Shown piece after piece: positions 24,414-32,993 of a stretch of DNA of 64,000 bases; position 1 is the first letter of the stretch, and each line of letters starts with the position of its first letter. The DNA is from Thermohalobaculum sp965247385. Lineage in GTDB: Bacteria; Pseudomonadota; Alphaproteobacteria; Rhodobacterales; Rhodobacteraceae. The position numbers and the translations under genes are program-made. The notes beneath the pieces are model-generated. The model did not search any database. It saw only the letters and a program-made list of their open reading frames with translations, and had not been told where the DNA came from. The stretch is from assembly GCA_965247385.1 (NCBI GenBank), contig CBDFHG010000007.1, positions 372,001 through 436,000 of the forward strand. Reading direction: 5' to 3'.

Positions 24414-27062
24414 TCACACCTGGGCGCCGCCAAACTGCACCCCGGCCTTCTGCTCGTCCTTGGTCGACCAGTCGCGCTTGACCTTGAACCACAGCAACAG
24501 CGGCGAGGCGACGAACACCGACGAGTAGGTGCCGATGACAATGCCCCAGATCATCGCGAAGGTGAAACCCTTGATCACCTCCGGCCCCAGCACGTACATC
24601 GCCCCCAGCGCGATCAGCGTCGTCACCGAGGTCATCAGCGTCCGGTTCAGGGTCTCGTTGACCGACAGATCCAGCAAATCCGACAGCGGCAGTTTCTTGT
24701 ATTTGCGCAGGTTCTCGCGCACCCGGTCATAGACCACCACGGTGTCGTTCAGCGAGTAGCCGACAATGGTCAGGATCGCCGCGATGGTCGACAGGTTGAA
24801 CTCGATGCCGATCAGCGAGAATATCCCCACGGTCAGCGCCACGTCATGGCTCAGCGCCACCACCGCGCCGATGCCGAACTGCCACTCGAAACGCAGCCAG
24901 ATGTAGAACAGCACCGCGCCAACCGCCAGCAGGATGGCCAGGATGCCGGCGCTCAACAACTCACCGGAGACCTGCGGCCCCACCTGCTCGACCCGGAGGA
25001 CTTCGGTGCCGGGGATCTCGGTGGTCAGCTTCTGGCCAACCTTGGCGGCAACGGCGGTCTGCTGGTCATCGCCGCCGGTCTGCTCCTCGATGCGGATCAG
25101 AACGTCGATGTCCGAGCCGAAACTCTGCACCTGAACGTCGCCCAGTTCCATGCCCGAGACCAGCCGCCTGATCTGGCCCAGATCGGCTGGCGCCTCGGTG
25201 CGCACCTGGATCAGCGTACCACCCTTGAAATCGATGCCGAAGTTCAGGCCCAGCACGGCGACCAGAATTATCGACGCCAGCACTGCGGAAACCGACACCC
25301 CGGCGCACAGCTTGCGCACCGTCATGAAGCCGACCTTGGTCTTCTCCGGCAACAGCGTGATCAGGTTGACCTTCAGCGTTTTCGGCTGGCGCAGGCGCAC
25401 CCAGATGCCGATCATCATCCGCACCACCAGCACCGCGGTAAACACCGAGGTAATGATGCCCAGAAACAGCGTCACGCCGAAACCCTTGACCGGGCCGGAG
25501 CCCATGCCCAGCAGGATCAGCGCCGCGATCCCGGTGGTGATATTGGCGTCGAAAATGGCGCTGTAGGCGTGCTCATAGCCCCGCTCGATCGCCCGGGCCA
25601 CGTTCTTGGAGGATCGAAGCTCCTCCTTGATACGCTCGAAGATCAGCACATTGGCATCCACCGCCATGCCGATGGTCAGCACGATTCCGGCGATGCCCGG
25701 CAGGGTCAGCGTCGCCCCGATCACCGACAGCATCCCGAAGATCAAACCCACGTTCAGCAGCAGCGCCACATTGGCGAACAGCCCGAACAGCCCGTAATAG
25801 GCGCCCATGAAGATCAGCACCAAGGCAAACGCAATTAGCGTCGCGACCTTGCCCTTGGCGATGGAATCGGCGCCCAGATCCGGCCCGACCGTGCGCTGCT
25901 CCAGCACCTTGATCGAGGCGGGCAGCGCGCCCGAGCGCAGCAGGATCGACAGTTCGGTGGCGCTCTCCACCGTGAAGTTGCCCTCGATGAACCCGGCCCC
26001 GCCCAGGATCGCGCTCTGGATGCGCGGCGCCGAGATCACTTCGTCGTCCAGCACGATGGCGAACAGGTCGCCGATATGGGCCGAGGTATAGTTGCCGAAG
26101 ATGCGCGCACCGCTGGTATCGAAACGGAAGTTCACGATTGGCAGGCCGCGCTGCGGGTGGAACCCCATCGAGCTGTCGACAAGGCTCTCGCCGGACAGGA
26201 TCGCCCGGCGCTCCAGCAGGTAGGGGGTGCCGTCCTCCACGTCCTCCATCACCATCTGGTTGGGGCCGGGATTGACGGCGTCGGCGCCAAAGCCCTCGAC
26301 GGTGTGGAAGGTCAGCTTGGCGGTGCGCCCGATCAGCCCCAGCAGTTCCTCGGCCGAGCCGATGCCCGGCACCTGGATCAACACCCGGTCGCTGCCCTGG
26401 CGCTGGATCGAGGGCTCGCGGGTGCCCGCCGCGTCGATGCGGCGGCGGATGATCTCCAGCGATTGCGCCAGGGTGCGGTCGGTCAGGGCGGCGATGGCCG
26501 GCTCGGTCAGGGCGATGCGGAAGGTCTGGTCACCCATCTCGGTGATTTCCAGGTCGACACCGCCGACGCCGCCCCCGCCCATGCCAAAACCGCCGCCCAG
26601 AAGCCCGCCCAGCGGCTGGGCCATGGCGCGCAGCACCTCACCGGCGCGCTCCACATCCTCCGGCTTGGTGATCCGTACGCTGACATGGTCCTCGGCCGCG
26701 CGCAGATTGGTGCGCCGCCGTACGCCGCCCTCCTTCAGCGCGTCGCCCACATCCTTGCGCAGGGTCAGCATCCGCTCGGTGATGACCTCGGAGACCTGCA
26801 CCTTGACCAGCAGATGCACGCCGCCGCGCAGATCGAGTCCCAGATTGACCACGTCCGAGGGCAGGTAGCTGGGCCAGCTCGTGGTCTTCGCCCGCAACTC
26901 GGCCGGAACCGGCTTGCCCTCGTCCTCCAGCTTAGCGATCTCACCCGGCGCCCGGTTGTAGCCGTCGACTGTCTCGTAAAACAGGTTCGGCATCGCGAAC
27001 ACGAGGCCGATCAGGCAGACGCCGATCACCAGTACCCGTTTCCATAAGGGAAAGAACAGCAT
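24414..27062 (-). CDS. secDF: SecDF, fused protein-export membrane subunit
   Basis: An 882-residue fusion of SecD (residues 1 to about 530) and SecF (from about 560). The SecD half has TM1 (residues 8-25), GLDLRGGVHLLVKV, a periplasmic P1 domain, and the TM block with GIVLTIGMAVDANVLIFERI (motif D4 region). The SecF half has LNFGIDFKGGTLIQVR and TIVGYSLNDTVVVYDRVREN. SecDF uses the proton gradient to pull proteins out through SecYEG on the periplasmic side. The two genes are separate in many relatives and fused in others. It follows yajC by about 100 bp on the same strand and precedes the Mth938 gene. No damage is seen. Confidence 0.93.
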   Translation of the reverse strand: MLFFPLWKRVLVIGVCLIGLVFAMPNLFYETVDGYNRAPGEIAKLEDEGKPVPAELRAKTTSWPSYLPSDVVNLGLDLRGGVHLLVKVQVSEVITERMLTLRKDVGDALKEGGVRRRTNLRAAEDHVSVRITKPEDVERAGEVLRAMAQPLGGLLGGGFGMGGGGVGGVDLEITEMGDQTFRIALTEPAIAALTDRTLAQSLEIIRRRIDAAGTREPSIQRQGSDRVLIQVPGIGSAEELLGLIGRTAKLTFHTVEGFGADAVNPGPNQMVMEDVEDGTPYLLERRAILSGESLVDSSMGFHPQRGLPIVNFRFDTSGARIFGNYTSAHIGDLFAIVLDDEVISAPRIQSAILGGAGFIEGNFTVESATELSILLRSGALPASIKVLEQRTVGPDLGADSIAKGKVATLIAFALVLIFMGAYYGLFGLFANVALLLNVGLIFGMLSVIGATLTLPGIAGIVLTIGMAVDANVLIFERIKEELRSSKNVARAIERGYEHAYSAIFDANITTGIAALILLGMGSGPVKGFGVTLFLGIITSVFTAVLVVRMMIGIWVRLRQPKTLKVNLITLLPEKTKVGFMTVRKLCAGVSVSAVLASIILVAVLGLNFGIDFKGGTLIQVRTEAPADLGQIRRLVSGMELGDVQVQSFGSDIDVLIRIEEQTGGDDQQTAVAAKVGQKLTTEIPGTEVLRVEQVGPQVSGELLSAGILAILLAVGAVLFYIWLRFEWQFGIGAVVALSHDVALTVGIFSLIGIEFNLSTIAAILTIVGYSLNDTVVVYDRVRENLRKYKKLPLSDLLDLSVNETLNRTLMTSVTTLIALGAMYVLGPEVIKGFTFAMIWGIVIGTYSSVFVASPLLLWFKVKRDWSTKDEQKAGVQFGGAQV

Positions 27063-27160
27063 CGGCCTGCCTTGTCTTTGTCCGCCCTGAGTCTGGCGGT
27101 CGCGTTTCGCGTCGCCCGCGCAGGTTGCGCCCGCGCGGTTTGGTCCGCACGGTTTGCGGA

Positions 27161-27496
27161 TCAGCTGTCGTTGGCGGGCTCGGTCTTCTCCATCACCGTC
27201 GAGATGGTCGAGCGGATCATCTTGACCTTGACGCCCTGTGCAATCTCGACCTCGACCTCATCGCCCTCGCCCACCTTGGTGACCTTGGCCAGCATCCCGC
27301 CCGAGGTGATCACCTTGTCGCCCCGGCGCAGGTTCGCGACCATCAGCTTGTGCTCCTTGGCCCGCTTTTGCTGCGGCCGGATCAGCAGGAAGTAGAAGAT
27401 CACGAAAATCACGATCAGCGGAAACATCGAGGTGATGAAACTGGCCGAACCTCCGGCCTCCCCGGCGGCCTGTGCATAGGCGGGTGTGACGAGCAT
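27161..27496 (-). CDS. yajC: YajC, preprotein translocase subunit
   Basis: A 111-residue single-pass inner-membrane protein: a short N-terminal periplasmic part, a TM segment MFPLIVIFVIFYFLLIRPQQ (residues about 24-43), and the cytoplasmic domain KRAKEHKLMVANLRRGDKVI-TSGGM that defines the family. YajC associates with SecDF. The start at 27496 (MLVTPAYAQ) has GAAGGA upstream. It is first in the yajC-secDF-Mth938 operon. Confidence 0.93.
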   Translation of the reverse strand: MLVTPAYAQAAGEAGGSASFITSMFPLIVIFVIFYFLLIRPQQKRAKEHKLMVANLRRGDKVITSGGMLAKVTKVGEGDEVEVEIAQGVKVKMIRSTISTVMEKTEPANDS

Positions 27497-27599
27497 TCTG
27501 GATCCTTCTCTTCCGTCCCGATTCTTTATCGCTGCGAGACTGCCCCCGGATGAGGGGCATATAAACGCTGGACTATGGGGAGGCAAGCGGGGCGGGCGG

Positions 27600-27869
27600 G
27601 GAAAACCACCGCCCACCCCCAACCCTTCCCCAAGCCCCCGTCATCCCGTGCGCACCGCAGCATGAAATGATGCGGCGCAGACCCGGGACCTCCCACCCCA
27701 ACCATCCCCAAGCCGTAACGCCCACACCTCACGTCATGCCCCGGCCTGACCGGGGCATCCAGTTCTCATCCCGTCGAATTACAGCCTGGATTACCGGGTC
27801 AGCATCGCCCACACTCAATCCAGATCTTCGCACTTCCCCGCCACAGCTTTTCAGGGCATCTTGAAGCCA
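27600..27869. repeat. Intergenic region with dispersed palindromic repeats
   Basis: No gene is seen. It contains the hairpin TGCCCCGG-CCTGA-CCGGGGCA (27737-27757) and a GACCCGGGACCTCC stretch, both typical of short dispersed repeats in this group and related in layout to the CCCGGG-CTTGA-CCCGGG repeats at 1294 and 48561. Confidence 0.6.
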
Positions 27870-28740
27870 ATGGATTGGAACCCAAAGGATTGGAGCTGGA
27901 AGCCGCGTATCGGCGAAGGCATCACATGGCTCCGCCACACCGCCCCCCGCGCGTCGGTCTTTGCCTTCAACGCCCTGCGCTTCGCCATCAAGGCGCCCCT
28001 CAACATCGACCGTTGGAACTTTCGCTACCTTTTCGACACTGCCCGCCAGAAGCTCCGCCGCATCCGGGTGCGGGCTGAAGGTCTATGCCAGCAGCTACTA
28101 CTTCATCGCACTGATCTTCCTGGGGTTCTATTTTTTCCCCAATGGTACGATCTGATCACCACGGTCCGGACCAACCTGTTCGGGTTGTTCGATGCCGGTC
28201 CGGCCGCCGACAAGGACGGCGTCACCGACATCCGAGGCCACTACTTCGCCATCGGCATCCTGGTCACCGCATTGGCGGCCCTGTTCACCGCCCCCCTGGC
28301 CCTGCTGAAAGCCTATATCAACGAGCGCCAGACCACCGCCACCGAGCAAGGGTTGATCACCGACCGGATCACCAGAGCGGTGGAACAGCTTGGAGCGGAG
28401 AAAACCGTCAAACATCGCGAGCGCGAGATCAGGTATCGCCTGCCCGATGACCCCAAGGAGCTATGGCTGATTTTGGGTGACGCGGCCTGATCAGGCGGCG
28501 CAGAGGACCACAACCTCGGCGAGTGGCCAGACTGGCCCTAGGGAGCGGACAACGAAGCCCACGCCAAGCGCCCGAGAGAACTGTTTGTGAGGCATCGCAA
28601 GCGGGAAGGATGGATCGCGACCCTGCAAACCCCGCGCGTCGATCTTCAGGCGGCCCTCAGCGTCATCGGACGGCGCGGCGAGGAACGCATCGCCCATGAA
28701 CGCCGCCGAACGCCTTTGCCGTCAGGGACTCGGGCGCCGC
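27870..28740 (+). pseudogene. Decayed membrane protein of the pentapeptide-repeat type
   Basis: MDWNPKDWSWKPRIGEGITW is followed by APLNIDRWNFRYLFDT. After RRIRVR the frame is wrong until FPQWYDLITTVRTNLFGLF. Removing one G at 28072-28074 and adding one C at 28137-28140 restores LKVYASSYYFIALIFLGFYF, a clear TM segment. A second TM, GHYFAIGILVTALAALFTAP, precedes TEQGLITDRITRAVEQLGAE-KTVK, a motif found before pentapeptide repeats in many alphaproteobacterial membrane proteins. A stop occurs at 28490, but similar reading continues in pieces (DHNLGEWPDWP, then WIATLQTPRVDLQAALSVIG). The pentapeptide repeats themselves are absent. The first two indels may be read errors; the later stops look like real decay. 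Confidence 0.6.
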
Positions 28741-28849
28741 CGGGCCAGCGCGGGGTCAGGACGCGTGTGGCCATAGCCCACGTGGTCAGCCGTCACCTGT
28801 TGTCTTGCCGCCGCCATCTCGATTTGTCCCGGCCGCCATCCTGTTGTCC

Positions 28850-29554
28850 TCACGCGATGGGCTTCGCCCTAGGGGCGGCATAGGCGCCGATCTTGCTGGT
28901 GCGCAGCCCCGCACCAACCAGCGCCTCGACGATGCGCACAGCGGCGACCACGCCGTCAATCACCGGCATGCCGGTCTCGCGGCTCAGCCATTCAGTCAGG
29001 TCTGCCATGCCAGCGCAGCCGAGGATTACCGCCTCGCAGCGGTCCTGCGCCACCGCCGCGCGGACCTCCGCCAGGATACGCTGGCGGGCGTCGCCCTCCT
29101 CCTCCAGCGCGAGCACAGGGATGTCGGCGGCCCGCACCCGGCGGCAGCGCCGTTCCATGCCGTAGCGCAGCGCCAGATCCTCGATGATCGGTACCGAGCG
29201 AGGCAGGGTGGTGACGACGGAGAAGGTCGTGGCGATCATGGTCGCTGCGTGCATCGCCGCCTCGCAGATGCCGATCACCGGGCCGGTTGCAATCTCGCGG
29301 CAGGCTCCGATGGCGGGGTCGTCGAAACAGGCGACAACGAAACCGTCCGCGCCCTCTGCCTCGCCACGGCGGATCTCCGCCAGCAGGCCGGGGGTCGAGA
29401 TTGCCTCGTCGTAATGGCCCTCGATGCTGCCCGGACCGTCAGGAGGATTGCAGGCGATGATCTCGGTGCCGGGACTGGCAAAGGCCCGGGCGCACGCGCC
29501 GATTTTCGCGGTCATCGATGCGGTGGAGTTGGGATTGACGACCAGCAGGCGCAT
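28850..29554 (-). CDS. Asp/Glu/hydantoin racemase family protein
   Basis: A 234-residue member of the HyuE/aspartate-glutamate racemase superfamily. The two catalytic Cys sit in VVACFDDPA (about residue 75) and VILGCAGM (about 180). The N-terminus RLLVVNPNSTASMT is typical of hydantoin racemases, which interconvert D- and L-5-substituted hydantoins; related enzymes act on other acids, so the substrate is open. Its ATG overlaps the stop of livF (TGATG), so it belongs to the importer operon. This suggests that the importer brings in a compound whose stereochemistry the enzyme changes. Confidence 0.82.
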   Translation of the reverse strand: MRLLVVNPNSTASMTAKIGACARAFASPGTEIIACNPPDGPGSIEGHYDEAISTPGLLAEIRRGEAEGADGFVVACFDDPAIGACREIATGPVIGICEAAMHAATMIATTFSVVTTLPRSVPIIEDLALRYGMERRCRRVRAADIPVLALEEEGDARQRILAEVRAAVAQDRCEAVILGCAGMADLTEWLSRETGMPVIDGVVAAVRIVEALVGAGLRTSKIGAYAAPRAKPIA

Positions 29555-30285
29555 CAGATTTCCCCACCGAGGTAGAGCGCTTTGATGCGGTCATCCTCCA
29601 GCAATTCGCTCGACTTGCCTTGCAAGGCAATCTCACCTGTAGTCAGCGCATAGACACGGTGCGAGATGCGCAGAGCCATGCGGGAGTTCTGTTCGACCAG
29701 AAGCACCGAGACGTTTTCCTCGCGGTTAATCTCGACAATGGAGCGCGCAATATCCTGAACCAGCTTGGGAGCAATGCCCAACGAAGGCTCGTCGAGCAAC
29801 AGCAGCCGGGGTTTGGCCATCAGCGCCCGGCCGATTACCATCATCTGCTGCTCGCCACCGCTCAAGGTACCGGCAGCCTGTGAGTAACGTTCCTTCAGCC
29901 GTGGGAAGCGAGTGACGACCTTGTCCAGGGTTTCTTGGATTTCACCTTTGTCGGTGCGGGTGAACGCGCCCATCAGAAGGTTGTCCTTTATCGACATATA
30001 GGGAAAGATCCGGCGCCCTTCCGGGACCATGGCGATTCCGCGTTTGACGATCTCGTCGGTCGAGGTGCCATCCAGGCGCTGGCCAAGAAAGTGGATCTCG
30101 CCCGAGTGGATTTGGTTCATCCCGGTGATGGCCCGCAGGATCGACGATTTCCCGGCGCCGTTTGCGCCGATCAACGCGACGGTTTCCCCCTGATTCAACT
30201 CGATGCTCACGCCTTTCAGGGCATAAACATGGTCGTAATAAAGTTCGACATTCGAGAACTGCAGCATCTTGGTTTCTGTCGTCAT
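29554..30285 (-). CDS. livF: LivF-type ABC ATPase
   Basis: A 243-residue ATPase of the branched-chain amino-acid (HAAT) class. Walker A GANGAGKS, MVPEGRRIFPYMSIKDNL (LivF hallmark after the Q-loop position), signature LSGGEQQMM, Walker B LLLLDEPSLG. It energises uptake together with LivG. It lies 3 bp after livG and overlaps the racemase gene. Substrates in this class include branched-chain amino acids, urea, amides and aromatic acids. Confidence 0.87.
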   Translation of the reverse strand: MTTETKMLQFSNVELYYDHVYALKGVSIELNQGETVALIGANGAGKSSILRAITGMNQIHSGEIHFLGQRLDGTSTDEIVKRGIAMVPEGRRIFPYMSIKDNLLMGAFTRTDKGEIQETLDKVVTRFPRLKERYSQAAGTLSGGEQQMMVIGRALMAKPRLLLLDEPSLGIAPKLVQDIARSIVEINREENVSVLLVEQNSRMALRISHRVYALTTGEIALQGKSSELLEDDRIKALYLGGEI

Positions 30286-30288
30286 GAT

Positions 30289-31068
30289 TTACAGCCCGAT
30301 CGTGTCGTCTTCGGTGCCGAGATAGGCTTCGATCACCTGGCCGTTGGACTGGATCTCGGCCGGCGTCCCTTCAGCGATTTTTTCGCCGAAATTCAGCACG
30401 ACGATCCGGTCGGAGATGCTCATCACTGCGGGCATGTCATGTTCCACCAGCAGCACGGTGACGCCGCGATCCCGGACCTTGCGCACCATTTCCACGGTCC
30501 GCGCCGTCTCGTCGTGGTTCATCCCGGCAAAGGGTTCATCCAGCAGCAAAACCTTGGGGTCGGTTGCAAGACCGATCGCAATGCCCAGCGCTCGCAGGTA
30601 GCCTTGCGGCAGGTTACTCGCCAGTTCCCCTTTGAAATCGCCAAGGCCGAGGAAGCCCAGAATTTCATCAGCCGCGACGCCAAATTCCTCCTGATCCTTT
30701 CGCGCAGTTTGTGTGTTCATAAAATATCCGAGCAGGCTGGCCTTGGAGCGCAGGTGCTGGGAGACGATCACGTTCTCGCGCACCGTCATCGAGTGGAATA
30801 TCGTGGTTTCCTGGAACGTTCGCACCACCCCCTTGCGGGCGACAATATGCGGTGCCAGGCCCGAGATACGCTCGCCCTTGAAGCGGACCTCGCCAAGCGT
30901 GGGCTTCAGGAAAGATGCAATCACCTTGAACAGGGTTGATTTGCCCGCCCCGTTCGGCCCGATGACCGACAGGATTTCGCCTTCCTGGACGGAGAACGAC
31001 ACATCGCCGTTCGCCACCAGGCCACCGAACTTCTTGGTGATGCGGTCGATTTTGATAATCGGGGTCAC
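30289..31068 (-). CDS. livG: LivG-type ABC ATPase with altered signature
   Basis: A 259-residue ATPase: Walker A GPNGAGKST, GVVRTFQET (Q-loop), Walker B VLLLDEPFAGMNHDE (LivG type), H-loop LLVEHDM. The signature motif reads LPQGYLRALGIA in place of LS-Y/GGQQR-x-LEIA, so the Ser and both Gly of the usual LSGGQ are not all kept. Only GMNHDE and the rest of the fold are canonical. The stop of livM overlaps its start by four bases. It should still pair with LivF, and composite sites with one degenerate signature are known in ABC transporters. Confidence 0.85.
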   Translation of the reverse strand: MTPIIKIDRITKKFGGLVANGDVSFSVQEGEILSVIGPNGAGKSTLFKVIASFLKPTLGEVRFKGERISGLAPHIVARKGVVRTFQETTIFHSMTVRENVIVSQHLRSKASLLGYFMNTQTARKDQEEFGVAADEILGFLGLGDFKGELASNLPQGYLRALGIAIGLATDPKVLLLDEPFAGMNHDETARTVEMVRKVRDRGVTVLLVEHDMPAVMSISDRIVVLNFGEKIAEGTPAEIQSNGQVIEAYLGTEDDTIGL

Positions 31069-32045
31069 TTCTTTGCCTCCCCGCGCTTGGGCAGGCGGAC
31101 GCTCAGCAGCCCGTTGGGCAGAACGACCATCAATGTAATCAGAATGCCGGAATAGATCAGAAGCTGGTATTTGCCGGCCAGGAACAGCAGGTCCCAGCCG
31201 AACCAGAGCACCAGCGTCCCCAGCATCGGCCCGAAGACATAGCCCAACCCGCCGAGGAAGGTGTAGAGCATGAAATTGATCGAATCCTGCACCCCGAAAC
31301 TCGACGGGTAGACCGACAGGGCGATGGTTACGAATATCGCCCCGCCAATGCCGCCAAGAAACGACGATATCGCGTAGGCGAGCACCCGCAGATAGGCCAG
31401 GTTAACACCGATGGACGAGGCCAGTTCCTCGTTCTGCTGAAGCGAACGGCAAAGCTGACCGAGGCGCGAATTGACCAACCGGTACATGCCTGCAAAACAT
31501 AAAATCATCAGGATCACCGCAAGGTAGTAGAAGGCTGGTTTAACGCTTTCCAGCGATGCAAAATCCGGGATCAGGGTCAGGCCGAAGATACTGACCTCGC
31601 CAGGCAACGGAATATTGGTGATCCCGGACGCGCCGTTGGTGATCGGCAGCGCCAGGGCGGTCAGTTTGGCCACCTCGGTCAGGGTCAAGGTGATCATCGC
31701 GAAGTAGACCCCGCGCAGGCGCAGTATGGGAAAGCCGATCAGAATGCTGGCTGCCGCCATCATTAGCCCGGCAATGGGCAGGGCGAGCCAGAAGGAAACG
31801 CCGTATTTCAACACCAGAATGGCCATCACATAGCCGCCCATCAGCGAATAGGCACCCTGACCGATATTGATCCGCCCGATATAGAAGGTCAGCCAGACAC
31901 CCGATGCTGCGATCGACAACAGGGCAACCGTGGTCAGGGTAAAGTAGAAGTCCCAGCGCCCGGTTGCCTCGATAAGCCAGGGCACGCCAATCAAGACGAT
32001 GGCCAAAAACAGCCCGACAGCGGCGAGGCGATATGTCCGTGCCAT
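31065..32045 (-). CDS. livM: LivM-type ABC permease
   Basis: A 326-residue inner-membrane permease with about ten hydrophobic segments. It carries GRINIGQGAYSLMGGYVMA near residue 55 and the EAA-like coupling region RLGQLCRSLQQNEELASSIG near 195, ending in a short basic tail. It forms the channel with LivH. Length is normal for the family. It lies between livH (8 bp away) and livG (4-bp overlap) in a tight operon. Confidence 0.88.
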   Translation of the reverse strand: MARTYRLAAVGLFLAIVLIGVPWLIEATGRWDFYFTLTTVALLSIAASGVWLTFYIGRINIGQGAYSLMGGYVMAILVLKYGVSFWLALPIAGLMMAAASILIGFPILRLRGVYFAMITLTLTEVAKLTALALPITNGASGITNIPLPGEVSIFGLTLIPDFASLESVKPAFYYLAVILMILCFAGMYRLVNSRLGQLCRSLQQNEELASSIGVNLAYLRVLAYAISSFLGGIGGAIFVTIALSVYPSSFGVQDSINFMLYTFLGGLGYVFGPMLGTLVLWFGWDLLFLAGKYQLLIYSGILITLMVVLPNGLLSVRLPKRGEAKK

Positions 32046-32052
32046 TTTGCCC

Positions 32053-32922
32053 TCACCCCCAAGGCTTGCCCATCAGCCCGTTGGGTCTGATGACAAGGAA
32101 AACCATGAGCGAGGCGAAAATCACCAGATAGGTGATGTCGCCATAGGAACGCAGGACCGTAAGGCCGACGGATTCCATCATCCCGAGGATGAAGCCACCG
32201 GCGATGGCGCCGGGGATAACACCGGCGCCGCCGATCATCACCATCAAGAAGGCCTTGATGGAAATGGCGCCACCGATCCCGGAGTTCACTCCGGTGATGG
32301 TAACCAGAAGCCCGCCGACAACTCCGGCAAGCATTGCTCCCATTGAAAACCCGACCATCGAGTAGAACTCGACGTTCACGCCCATCAGTTGCGCCGCAAC
32401 CCGGTCCTGCGCCAGGGCGCGCATAGCGCATCCGGGTTTGGAATATTGCATATAGGCGACAAAGGCGACGATGGCGGACAGCGCCAGCATGCCCACAAGC
32501 ATGCGGTCATAGGGCATGATGATCCTGAAATCCCAGTTGAAGACACCATCGACAAGCTTGGGCACGCCGCGCTGTTTCTCGCCAAAGACCAGCAGGATAA
32601 CCGCGTCGAGAAAGAACGCGATGCCAGCGGCCAGAAGCATCGTGCTTTCCTCGCGCACGCTTCGCTTGATCACGGTTCGGAACAGGTATCGTTCGATAAT
32701 CGCGCCAACGACAGCCAGGGTGATTCCGCTGGCGATCAGCGCGATAACGAAAGGTATCCCGACCTGCCCGTAAAGCTGGTAGACAATGAATCCGCCCAGA
32801 ACATACATCTGCCCATGGGCAAAGTTCAGAACATTCATCAGGGCAAAGATGAGCGTCAAGCCAAGTGCGATCAGTGCGTATTGAGCCCCCAGATAAAACC
32901 CGTTGATGACGACCTGTTCCAT
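32053..32922 (-). CDS. livH: LivH-type ABC permease
   Basis: A 289-residue permease with about eight hydrophobic segments: NGFYLGAQYALIALGLTLIF at the start, NVLNFAHGQMYVLGGF (family motif), the coupling segment GCAMRALAQDRVAAQLMGVN, and ending in RPNGLMGKPWG. It is the second permease half of the amino-acid-type importer. It follows the binding-protein gene by about 70 bp. Confidence 0.88.
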   Translation of the reverse strand: MEQVVINGFYLGAQYALIALGLTLIFALMNVLNFAHGQMYVLGGFIVYQLYGQVGIPFVIALIASGITLAVVGAIIERYLFRTVIKRSVREESTMLLAAGIAFFLDAVILLVFGEKQRGVPKLVDGVFNWDFRIIMPYDRMLVGMLALSAIVAFVAYMQYSKPGCAMRALAQDRVAAQLMGVNVEFYSMVGFSMGAMLAGVVGGLLVTITGVNSGIGGAISIKAFLMVMIGGAGVIPGAIAGGFILGMMESVGLTVLRSYGDITYLVIFASLMVFLVIRPNGLMGKPWG

Positions 32923-32993
32923 TGGACACTCCCCGGGTGTAAATCAGGGTTCGGGGACAGGCCCCGAACCCAGCTCTCTTGAAGAACGATACC

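Noticed and set aside
24396..27047. Long plus-strand frames opposite secDF
   Set aside because: Composition is rich in His, Gln and Arg, as expected for antisense of a GC-rich gene; no domain matches.
28491..28697. Small minus-strand gene of 68 codons
   Set aside because: The plus strand here carries recognisable pieces of the decayed pentapeptide-type gene, so this frame is a shadow.
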